Below, in pieces: positions 1 through 10,787 of a stretch of DNA of 64,000 nt. The translations under genes were made by a program, and so were the position numbers. The notes beneath the pieces were generated by a model. It searched no databases, was not told where the DNA came from, and saw only the letters and a list, made by a program, of their open reading frames with translations. The DNA lies in contig CM033120.1 in the NCBI GenBank assembly GCA_019321725.1, positions 11,426,716 to 11,490,715 on the forward strand. The letters are read 5' to 3'. Source of the stretch: Paulownia fortunei. Taxonomy: Eukaryota > Streptophyta > Magnoliopsida > Lamiales > Paulowniaceae. Every line of letters begins with the position of its first letter. Within the stretch, counting starts at the first letter, position 1.

Positions 1-752
1 TCACAACCGAAATGTTGAAAATCAATTTATGAGACAAAAATCACGCATTAGTTTCAGATTCAACCAATCTGCATTAATCAATACTTACGTCAAAAGAATC
101 ACGAAAAAAGTTGTCAACCCGACAAACAATAAAGGCAATAGGGTAGCAAAAACCTTTTCACATTGATATAGTGAAAGAATTGGCTCGTCACAAAAATTAG
201 ACAAAGAGACTCATTAATCAAGTTATGGCAACTCTAGTGCAGAAAATCCATTTGGCAAGCACAAATCAAAGTCATATCTTACAACGGAAATGTAGTATAG
301 AAAAACAACTTCCACTTCATGTTTTTGTTCTCACATCCGTTTAAAAATGTCAGTTTAAGTATGTGCCCCCTAATTGAAGAATCCTTTGACCAGCTAAAAT
401 AATAATAATAATCAAAGTTCCAAATGCAAAAACAGATGTAAAACCTCAGTCAGATTACAATAAAAGGTCCACAATTTATCAATTTAGCAAATTAGGGAAA
501 TTCTCCAACATGAGGCTGAGGTTCTATAATTCAATTTCAAAAACAAAATTTGAAAATTTCTGCTTATAAGTGTCAAATCTGCAAACTAATGAATCACAGA
601 GAACCAGAACAATTCAATTCAAAATCAAGTGCGCAAACCAAATCAAAGGATAGTAATTAATACAACATCAAGCACCACAGATTACTGACTGCAATTAATC
701 GATTCTGTAAACCAGCATATTAAAAATTAATCAATTAGAACTGTATGTATAC
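1..752 (-). other. Intron 1 (partial) of the CID-type gene
   Basis: This AT-rich sequence lies directly downstream, on the minus strand, of the first coding exon of the PAM2-domain gene. The donor GTATAC begins at 752, just after the in-frame codons for Asn-Asn-Arg-Arg. No further exon with a recognisable RNA-binding domain is visible here, so the rest of the gene lies left of the window. Short AAT repeats near 400 are the only other structure noticed. Confidence 0.6.
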
Positions 753-1133
753 CCTTCGATTATTCGGGAAATCATCATTTCCCAAATTCTTATTAGAAAG
801 CACAAAATTGTAAGCACCCATTTGGCCGTAATAATAGGAGGAAGGAAAGAACTCCTTGGCCAGGGGATTCAACTTCAGTTTCTTCAGCATATCAACAATT
901 TCCTTAATTTGCAGTTCTGATTTCGAATCCGCATTGGAGTTCAAATCAGAGCCCTTAACTCCATTAGTTACATCCGTTTCCCCAGACTTCTCAGAATTGG
1001 AATTTTCATTTTTTTCAATGTTTTTTTCACTGGCAGGGCTAGTGTTTTTTGGTGATGAAGGCTCAATAACAGCAGCAGGGGAATCCATTTCCAACACTCC
1101 TGCCTCACCAAACACCTCTGCACCAGCAGCCAT
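753..1133 (-). CDS. CID-type PAM2 protein (poly(A)-binding-protein interactor), first coding exon, partial
   Basis: First coding exon (127 codons) of a plant CTC-interacting-domain (CID) protein. In the family, an N-terminal PAM2 peptide binds the MLLE domain of poly(A)-binding protein and two RRM domains follow, so the protein acts on cytoplasmic mRNA. Visible here: an acidic, Ser/Asn/Glu-rich N-terminus, the PAM2 core LNPLAKEFFP at residues 88-97, and an exon end at NNRR, followed by donor GTATAC. The basic segment and RRMs that normally follow would lie beyond the left edge. I chose the ATG at 1133 (MAAGAEV) because family members start with a short Ala/acidic stretch. An in-frame ATG at 1208 would add 25 mostly hydrophobic residues. 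The paralogue (CID8 to CID13) cannot be decided from this exon. Confidence 0.75.
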
Positions 1134-3383
1134 GGAATCACACAAAGCCCAAAAACACAAACAGCCCAAAATCAATAAAAAAAAGGAACTCAAAAAGACT
1201 ATCCACACAAGAATTCAGACTCTAGTATATCAAAAAGCTCCAATCTTTGTTATGTTTCTTCACTCAAAGATAAAAAAACCCAATCTTTATATCTCTATAC
1301 AAATATAGAGATCAGTCAAGAAAGGATTTTTTTTTCTCCGTTTCAGATTTCGGTGATCTATGTATATAATCTAGGTGGATTCTCTCAATGTATGTGTATG
1401 CATATAATCAATAGAGCCGGCTACAACCAAAAACCCATTTGGTGAAAATGGTCAGAAATTGAAAAAAAAGTGATGATGGGAGAGAGAGGAAAAAAAAAAT
1501 AAAAGATGAGAAAGATGCAATATTTCTCAAGGTTTTCTGTAACGAATTCTTGATCACAAGCGGCAGTGGTTTTTGGTGGTGGTTTATGGAAGGAACCAAC
1601 AGGTGGCCTTGGCTTTTGGCTCCTTATACACACAATGTCTGTATACATATAGCATATTGTACAGAGAGAGAAATGGAGGAGTTGAAAGTGTATTAAAGTG
1701 AGGGGCGTTAGAAATTGGGTGCTGGGGTAGGGGTGGGGGTGGGTTGTGGGGTGGCCGATGAGCCAACGTAAGATGACTTAAGCTTGGCTTGTGTTCTGTT
1801 TGTTACTTTCTAATGGCAGAGGATATGGCTTTCATAAATCATAACTGCCTCTTTTTGTTGGGATTGTAATTTTCGTTTCCTTATCTTTTACATAAAATTT
1901 CTCCCAAATTTTGTGTGTAATTAGTGGGTAGTTGGGCAGTGACCATAATTTGTTTGTGACATATTGAAAAGGACACTCATATTTTTTTATAGTTTTTTAC
2001 AAGTTTACATGAAAAAAAAATATATTCTAAAAATAGTAACTATGTAATACGTATGTTTCCATATTGTTGCATTTTTTTGTGATTACAACAATGGATATGA
2101 AAAAAAAAAAGCACTGAAGAAATAAGGGGTTATATCTAGTCAAATAGAAATTGCTTAACAAATAAATAAATTACAAGAAACAGAGTTTAAAAGGAGAGAC
2201 TTTTTTTTTTTGCCCTTTTCAGTGCTACTATCAAGTACATTGCTATGAAAATTGCCAAAATTATTATTAAATATAATGGATAATTATTTATCAAAAAATA
2301 CATTAAAATCAAGAGAAACTAATATATGAAATTAAATAAATATCTACAATTTTCATATAAGTCAGAACCTCAAATCTCATTGGCTAAAAGCTAACTTAAA
2401 TGTGATATAAAAAAAAAATCATTTTGTTTTGAGTGACAAATGTGTCCAATGCTCAAACTTTTTGATTCATTTTATTTGGTTTCAACTTTCATGTTTTCTA
2501 CTTACCTGAGGATTTGAATGGGAAATGACTTTTCTAGTCATCTAATTTCATCCACATTTGTCAATACACATTTTAACACTACGATTGGTTGTTGGAATTT
2601 AGTGAGAAAAATATTTTTAAAAAAGTATTTTAATTGATGGTACTTTATTTTTTAATATATTTTTCTTTTTTGTTTTCCTTTTCTTGACTTAAATTCAAGA
2701 TCCAAACGTGGCAAAACTCTTTACATAATTTTGTATAAAGGGATTTTTATTCATTTATTTTTAGATTATGGAAAGGTTCAAGTGGAGTTATTGGTGGGGA
2801 TAACAGTGATGGTGCAAATTCTGGTGGATGTATGCAGTGATAGTTTGATAGCAATGTTGCATTGAGCATTCTTTAGATATGGATATAGATACATAATTTT
2901 TTCTCGTTGCGAAATTTTATATCACATATACACATACACATATACATACATATAGATAGATAGATAGATCGATATACATATATAATTCTTTCTCATACGA
3001 AATTTTATATCACATATACATATATAATTATTATGAAATTTTATTTTGGATTGAAATGAAATTGTGTTGGGAAGTCAGATTTAGAGAGAAGATTTATTGT
3101 AATGTTGTAATTTTGATTGCTGGAAATATCTGCATTTGCATGCTTTGTGTAAATAATAAGTTTGAATGTGGCTTTATTGGAGATGGACAGTGATTTTTTA
3201 CCTTGTTTGAGTTAAAATGACTCCTCTATTCTATGTTTAATGGCTTTATCATTATTTTATGTTATTATTTGGCTGCAACAAAATGCAGGGATAAGAGAAA
3301 AAAAAAATTGATTTTAAGAATTAAGATAAATGACTAGTTCTTTTAGTATTTCAAAATTTATGTTTGCACAAATGTTAGTTTTA

Positions 3384-3386
<3 letters not shown>

Positions 3387-3460
<74 letters not shown>
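3387..3460. repeat. Compound microsatellite (AT)n(GT)n
   Basis: About 40 bases of alternating AT run directly into about 34 bases of alternating GT with no interruption. It is a simple-sequence repeat, expected to vary in length between individuals. Confidence 0.95.
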
Positions 3461-3462
<2 letters not shown>

Positions 3463-4192
3463 TAGTAGTATCTTTAGATATGTAAAAGACTAAGGTATGT
3501 TTGAATTTGTTTTTAGTGTTTTGGGAGAAGATGCTTTGGGGAAAGTCATTTTAAAAAAAATGTAGTTTGATAATGAAAATAGAATAAAAGTAATATTTAA
3601 TTTTAGTTTGGGGTCTGATTCATGGTATCACGATCAATTTTTTTAATGAAATATATTGTATTTTCTAAAGTGAAAGAAAATTGTTATATATTTAAAATAA
3701 TATAATAATTGAGTAATGTATATTGATGTTGATATCATAATTGAAAAATGTAATGATATTAATGTATAATTGTATAATTTTTTCACAAAAGGCATGATTT
3801 ATTTTGGGAAAATAAATTGCCAAACGCATTTTGAAGGACAAATCCAAACATAGCCTAACTTTTCTATCAAAAGATGGCTAACATTTGCTTGAAAACTAGT
3901 AATTAGACTGCAAGAGAGAGTCTAAAACAGAACTTGCTTTCTGGTCAAATGAAATAACTTTGTAGATTGACTTTGGCCTTCTTTCAACGTTGGAAATTAG
4001 TAACACAAGTTTTAATATGGTATTCAGGGTCAAATTGTTGAAATTAGAAAATCCTGTCAAAGTTTGAAAGAGTTTTCTCTAAATTAAAATTAGTATATCA
4101 TAATAATATTTGAACATAGAGTGTGTGACCAATTAAACAAACAAGTATAATTTTATATATGTAAAAAATAATTAATTGGGTCCGATCATATC

Positions 4193-4317
4193 AAATTTAG
4201 AATATAATTTATTGAGTATATAAAGTTCAAGCATAAAAATTATGGAGTATGAAATATAAAATTTAGAATATAATTTATTGAGTATATAAAGTTCAAGCGT
4301 AAAAATTATGGAGTATG

Positions 4318-4324
<7 letters not shown>
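4193..4324. repeat. Two-copy tandem repeat, 66-bp unit
   Basis: Two adjacent copies (4193-4258 and 4259-4324), each starting AAATTTAGAATATAATTT, differ at about one clear position (GCATAA versus GCGTAA). The second copy runs into a TA microsatellite at 4321-4353. The near-identity suggests a recent local duplication. No coding content. Confidence 0.9.

Positions 4325-4353
<29 letters not shown>
4321..4353. repeat. (TA)n microsatellite
   Basis: Uninterrupted TA dinucleotide run at the right end of the 66-bp tandem duplication. Confidence 0.95.
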
Positions 4354-4359
<6 letters not shown>

Positions 4360-6275
4360 GAAGTATGAACTATATTACATTTGATGTTGAAATGAAAATA
4401 AAAGAAAAGGAATAAAGAGTGTTCCCACGAATTATTTCTCTAGTATTTTTGAGTTTTACCAAACGGTCACTTTTTTTTATCCCTTGAACAAAACAACATG
4501 ATGACTTTTCCTTGAAGGATATTACTTCTAAATACTACTGGTTTATGTCAAGACTGTCAAATACTTTACCAAATTTAGACGCATGAGAAGTTGCTAGATT
4601 TCTGAAATCACAAAGTTTTCATTTGTTAAGGAGAAAAAGGTAAGGTAAAGGGTCATTAACCCACCTACAAACCATGGTGAAACAAATATAACTGAAACAC
4701 AAAATATAACAACTTGAATTGACGGGTCATGCTCAATGAATTTCGGGACCAATGAGTTAAAGGGTAGAATTTACGCGACACTCAGTGCATAGTATATTGG
4801 GTGCACAAATTCAAATTATGTGTTTTGTTTGTGAAAAAAAAAATATTTAAAAGGTGGATGTTGTATTTAATATTTGTGTGTTGGATGTAGCATATATTAA
4901 ATGAGTTTCAGGACATTATAATAATAAATTTTATATCATATTTGACATCCCCCAATCTTAGCCAAATGAAAAAAAGCAGGCACTCCTACTTTTGTTGTGG
5001 ATGTTGAGAATCTGTTTTGGCTTTAGGTTAACATCGATTAGGCAGGACAAATAAAATCCAATGAAGATCTAAAGAACTTGATGCTTATAATTTAGAACAA
5101 AAAGAAAGAAAAAGAGAGTTTTTTTTTTTTTTTTAAACAAGAAAAATAAGCTAGTAAAAGGGCTTTTTGTGTTTGGTTTTGAGAACTGCAGGCCCGTTAG
5201 CAACAAGAGGTCCAAATTCCAAAACCCTTTGGGCCTTCCATTGACAACAAGCTTCAAATTGATTTCTTTGAGAACTTCTAATGGTTCTTTGATTGGTTAA
5301 AATATCATGACTATCAAGGGTTGGCACGTCAATGCCTTGTGAAATTAAAAAGAAATGTAACATTCCACTTAGTTTAGATTCAAAAATGGTCAATTGTAGT
5401 ATTGTTACTGAAATTTAAAGATAGTCATTGCACTTTGGAGGCCCATATCAAACTAAATGGGCTGCACAGTTTCGTAGGAGTTACACAGAGAATGATAGCC
5501 CAACCCAAGGTGAATATGTGTGTGTGTGCGTGTGTGTATATATATATGGCTCTGTACTGATCTATGATCCATTGATGGACAATAAAATGAGAGAATTTTT
5601 TTTTATAAAATTTAATTTCAACCATCTTCTCCTTTCTAACAAAATAAATTAGCAATTTGAAAAGTTTATAAAGTAAATGGTTTGTAAAAATTATTCTTTT
5701 ACAAAAGCTTCCTTCTATTTTTCCTTCATACCTAAGAACGAATATGGAATACCATCCTTAATTTTTTCGATTTTTAATTCACTAGAATCCACAAACGCCA
5801 TTTTGTTTCCTTTCTTTATTGATAAAAATTATCAATTCACAGAGATTATTCTTAGAAGATCGTGAAACTCTAGATCCCAAAATAATCGGAATCGTCCATG
5901 TAATAAAATTTATTTGAAGTCTATTATACACGAATTTTTGCAATTGTCTCAAAACCTTCTAAAAATTGCACCATTCATGGCAGAAAAATCACCAAAAATT
6001 AGGTGATTATTAGATGTTCCATTCGAAAACTAATATAGAAGGTCCTCAAATAGCCCATTGTGATGAGCTAATATATAATTACATCATGGGCTTTGCTTTT
6101 CCTAATTAGTTAAGATTTGTCTTGTGGTTTTGAGCTTTTTAACGAAGTACGAATATTAGAAGCCCATTTTTCCTTGATTGGGCTGTAAGAAACAACACCA
6201 ATCCTCATTGTTAATTCTCAGTTGCTATTAATGCTAGATTAATGATTTTTCGCTTCTCCTTTTCCTCTTCAGTTC

Positions 6276-6299
6276 ATATATATATATATATATATATAT
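6276..6299. repeat. (AT)n microsatellite
   Basis: Uninterrupted AT run. It is followed at 6319-6339 by a small perfect hairpin (ATCCCAAA, 5-base loop, TTTGGGAT). Confidence 0.9.
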
Positions 6300-7672
6300 T
6301 TTATACCCAATTCTCATAATCCCAAACTAATTTTGGGATACAACTGACCTTCCCCTGGTTTGATTCTTTAATAAATTTGGTGGACGAGTAGTTCGCATTT
6401 GAGTCGGACGTTCGTATCGATTATTCTGTTCTTCTGAACTCACCTTAAGCGCGAACGGAACCATCAGAGACACGCGACGCTCCTTTCTCCGAAAAGAAAT
6501 CGAAGCATAACCTACTATATTTTTTCCCAAGTGCTCTGTGGTGGCGTAGGGCTCTTTAGTTCATTTTTTATATGCCATGCGTTGGATCAGACAAGAGCAT
6601 TTTGTAGTTGAAAGGGATTCTTGCAACTATGACAGCTCGTACAATACAGCACACATCTTCATTTAGTGAAAGAAAATATGGGAAACATTTTTAATTTTTT
6701 TTTTTGTTGTGTTGAGTGTCTTGTAGTTTTGTGATCTTTACTTTTTATCACTTTAGACCTTCACAAGGAAAAACAAAAAGATACTACTAAATGAATTTTT
6801 ATATGTATTTTTTTTTTTTTGGAAACCTTCATAACTTATGTTGGTCACTAATTGAACAATCGAATGCAAGTCACTCATAAAATCCCTTAATCGGCTAAAG
6901 CTTATTCCAAGAATATTATAAAACTCTTTTAAAATTTATATGTTAGATTTTATTTTGAAGATAAAATCTTGAATATTTGGATAAAATAAGATTTTAAAAT
7001 TTATAATATGTTAGTAATGTCAATTTTATAATTTATATGATTAAGTCAAAAAGTTTGTTAACATTTGATTTAATAAATTAGAGTTATTTTCTTTAAGAAA
7101 TTTAAAATATCATAATTTTTTTATTAGCTCATAAGCCCATCTCCTAAGATACTTATCAAACACTATATAAAATCTTATAAACTTTCAAATATCTAACATC
7201 ATGAATGACATTTTTCAATTTTCGAAACATTTATATGGTATTTATCTTATAAGACTTAAATATATTATAAAAAAATTTAAAAATTTTATAAGCCCACCTG
7301 AACATCGGTATTTTCTCAGCAACCAACATACCTACATTTGTTGATAATGATTTAATGCAATGGTTCTGACCAAAAAAACATTCTTTTCCACACTCACATT
7401 AAGTACATTCCATGCAACTACCCCACAAAACAAATTTGATTTGAACCAACAAATGTAGTTTCAAAAATTTGGCCCAAAGTTTTCCACGGACCAATTGATG
7501 ATCCAAAATTCCTATCAATCTACACACCAAAGTTAGGAATCAATGTACATAGAGTCAAGAACCAAACCAGACCCACCAAAACTTTTTCTTTTTGTCACTG
7601 TAATTTACCCGAAATGCTTACACCAAATTTCCTTTCCCCTTTCTCAACGTAATCTCCAACCTTAAAAAAGGA

Positions 7673-7690
7673 GGGGGGGGGGGGGGGGGG
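7673..7690 (+). repeat. Poly-G run, 18 bases
   Basis: Eighteen consecutive G on the plus strand, following A-rich sequence. It is one of four long G or C homopolymers in the window. An uncertain length call is possible. Confidence 0.9.
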
Positions 7691-7724
7691 AAGCAGGAAT
7701 GAGTGCGGTCGGTTTGAATAGATT

Positions 7725-7769
7725 TTTGGAAAAGCTGAGGAGATTTTTTGAAAAAGCTGCTTTTCCAAA
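7725..7769. repeat. Inverted repeat, 11-bp arms
   Basis: TTTGGAAAAGC at 7725-7735 pairs perfectly with GCTTTTCCAAA at 7759-7769 across a 23-base spacer. Such arms are common in small plant inverted-repeat elements, but no target duplication was identified here. Confidence 0.6.
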
Positions 7770-8064
7770 CGCGGCTTGAAGAACATGGCAGGGGATACGC
7801 GTTGGATTCTGAATGGGTGGGGGGCCAATTTAATCACGTTTTAATCAAGGGGTTTTTGTCCCTTTACTACAGAGATTCTCATTTTTGGACGTGGCAGATT
7901 TTAAAGGGCTGATTAAAGTTAGGCCGTTTTTAGCCGTTGAACCATTGGGTCCTTAGATTTTGCTTAAATAGAAAAGAAAAATGAAAAAGACATATCAATG
8001 TATATGATTATATCCTGGAGGACGATTCCTCTCAATTTGTCCGTCTGCTTTTGCAAGTGTCTCT

Positions 8065-8341
8065 ATCGTTAATTGGGATGGTATTCGACCCGCCCCAAAT
8101 TCACAATTGGTGAATAAATCTAGATTCTCTTTATAGTATAAAATAATAAAAAATTATTTTTTTAAAAATAATATTAATAAAAAAATTTAAAAAATTATTT
8201 TTCTAATAAAATAACATAAAAATTATTTTAAAAAAATAAAAAAATAAAACAAATTGAGTCTGTGTTAGATCATGTTTGAAAATAAAAAATTTAAAACCCG
8301 ACACCATTAAAACTTGTCCCGTTACCATCACTAATCGTTAA
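8065..8341. mobile_element. hAT-like non-autonomous element (MITE) with 8-bp target duplication
   Basis: A segment of about 261 bp (8073-8333) is flanked on both sides by the same octamer, ATCGTTAA (8065-8072 and 8334-8341). The ends are imperfect inverted repeats: the left starts TTGGGATGGTATTCGACCC and the right, reverse-complemented, starts TAGTGATGGTAACGGGAC. The interior is extremely AT-rich and non-coding. Eight-base target duplications are typical of hAT transposons, and short non-coding elements with such ends are plant MITEs. Family assignment is inference; the flanking duplication is seen directly. Confidence 0.7.
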
Positions 8342-9421
8342 ATACTTGAGTCTTTTTTTAAATTTTGTTTTGTTTTTTCTGTCTTTGTGGTTTAGAAGAA
8401 AATTATGTACTTTGTCAATTTCTTTTCGTCCAAGTTTGCGTTTTGTGATTTAACTATTCCAAAGACGAAAGGAATTTTCAATTGTAGTTGGTTTGACCTC
8501 TGAATTTTTGCGGAAAAGACAATAAAAATTGTATTTTTATTTCAAGTGATAATATTTTTTATTTTATTTTTTGATATAGTTTTACTTTTTTCTTACCAAA
8601 ATCCAAATTGAAACATAACATTATACACACATGAAGTTTCTGATTTTGTCATTTTCAATAGCTACAATTTAAAGCTAATTATCATACCTTATAAAATAAA
8701 ATATTGTGTTTAAAAATATTTGTGTAGTAATTGCATTGTCAGATATAAATAACAAAGAAAAAGATTGCATCAATGTGCAATCCAAATTGTAGTAGAAAAA
8801 AAAAATCAATATTTACTATTGTGCCAAAAATTATAGAGTGTAATTAAAATACTTAAATCTTCACAAAATTTAAGCACCACATTTCTCCTCTGAAACACTT
8901 ATACCTATTGGAAATCGAAGATTAACTTAGTTTTTGTGTCAAAATCTCTAAATGATAATGATACTGTATATTTAAAAGCATGTTAATGTTCAGGTTGAAT
9001 TTTAGGGGTATAAGATGAGTAGAATCGACTTGTGAACCAAACGAGACATCTCAAGTTTGGCTTAATTATATCTCTAGCCTAACGAGCCTGAGCTCTTTAA
9101 CAAATCGAGTTTTGTTCGAAAGCTGGAGAACTTTTATTTTTCATTTTAGATATTAGTATTTAATTTTATTATAAATAATGGTGACAAATTAATAAAATTA
9201 TTATTTTGGTTAAAAACAAAAGTGTGAATATTTATAAAGTTTATTATAACAATATTTAGTTGAAAAAATAAAAAACAATAATAAAATTTTACTACTAATA
9301 TTAATAATAATTATGTATTATATTAAAAAATAATTTATTTGATAATATATAGCAATAATGATGATAAGGATTATGACGGAATAATGCTATTATTTAAAAG
9401 AATCAAGAATAATTTAAATAT

Positions 9422-9444
9422 TATATATATATATATATATATAT
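9422..9444. repeat. (AT)n microsatellite
   Basis: Uninterrupted AT dinucleotide run in AT-rich intergenic DNA. Confidence 0.9.
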
Positions 9445-10741
9445 TGTGAATGGGCTCAAGCTTGACCCTAATGTTATAAGCTCACTGAGCTTGAGCCGTT
9501 ATAAACTTGCAAAGTTTGAGTTTGAGCTAAAATATATTTAAAAATTCGACTGAGTTTAATTTATTTATACTTTTAAATATCTTCATATTTTGGGTCGACC
9601 TTAAAGTTGAGTCGCCATAATGTTGGGCAAAATAGCATGATTTTTGAGGAGGATCCTCAAGGGATTTCAAATCATAATCTCAAATTCTAATTTAATATGG
9701 AAAAAGAAAGACATGGTGTATAAGCATAAATATTTATTCTATAGTAAAAGGTCAAATTATCTTGAAATACTTTGATATTTTTATAATATAAATTTCTTTT
9801 AATTTGATTTTAACTTAAATATTGAAGGACATATTGATAAAATATAGCGTCCGCTGAAACTTGATTATGTTATAGAAAGAAATGAATTCACCAAGGCGGA
9901 ACAATGACTAAGGACTAATTTGAAGAATTTAATCCTGAATTTTAATACATGATACAATTCAAATTTTAAATACGAATAATCCAAGTAGCCCATTTTAATT
10001 GTGGGTTCCAAACTTATATTCTAAGCCTATACCACGAAAATAATTATTGCCCCAACAACCCAATACAAAATTATAATTAAGCAACTGCCTCAAGCACCGA
10101 CTCTTTTACTGAAAATCCTTGACTAAAACCATACATAACTTGTTAGGTATGGTGTTTGCTTCCAAATCCTGTTTGTTTTGTCTGATAATAAGTTGGAATA
10201 ATTTCTAGGAAACTTCATCAATTCTTTTCTTGGAAGTTCATGAAATCTAGTCAAGCCAAGGAAAGGGATAACAATTATAAAACTAATTGTTCAGACTTTG
10301 TTCATAATTCAATTTCTGTTGTGAACTTTATCATCCCTTTCTAAGACTTTGTTTGCATCTTTGCATTAGAAAAGCATAATAATAATTAGAGGCTATAAAG
10401 CGTCGGTGGAGGGGGGAAACAAAACCCAAATATAATACCAAACTCAAATCAAAATTAATTTCTTTAAACCTTTAATGATTTGTTTGAAGGTTATTTGGTA
10501 TAGTGACAATAGTGCAATTCTTGAATTATTGTTGTTGGACCAAGAAAGGGTAGTCGGTGAAAATCATTCTCTTAGTATCATTCTAGAATGGCGCTGTGGC
10601 CAATGGCGGAGCCACGGCCGACTTGGATTTTCACAATCCTATTTTAAATGTGTAAATTTAATTAATTTAAAGATGTTATAAAATTATTTTTAATTTTTTT
10701 AAAAAAATAATTAGGTAATAAAATTTATTATTGATACAAAG

Positions 10742-10787
10742 TTTTAAAAGGTATTTATACTAACTTTTAAAAGGTATTTATACTAAC
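10742..10787. repeat. Two-copy tandem repeat, 23-bp unit
   Basis: Two exact adjacent copies of a 23-bp unit beginning TTTTAAAAGGTATTTA, at 10742-10764 and 10765-10787. Confidence 0.85.

Larger units (their letters stand above)
1134..8064. other. Intergenic region left of the hAT-like element
   Basis: The right part of the CID gene's 5' region (about 1134-1700 on the minus strand, with purine/pyrimidine-rich tracts) grades into AT-rich intergenic DNA. Only repeats are supported here: GATA repeats (2952-2969), an AT/GT microsatellite, a 66-bp tandem duplication, TA tracts, a poly-G run and a short inverted repeat. Open frames are short and do not resemble known proteins. A less AT-rich segment at about 6330-6640 is described as a finding. 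Confidence 0.5.

Noticed and set aside
856..1308. 150-codon plus-strand frame over the CID exon
   Set aside because: It is antisense to a well-supported PAM2 exon and mirrors its sequence. No family resemblance.
7595..7837. 80-codon minus-strand frame with a proline run
   Set aside because: The prolines come from the poly-G homopolymer. Composition is low-complexity and nothing is recognised.
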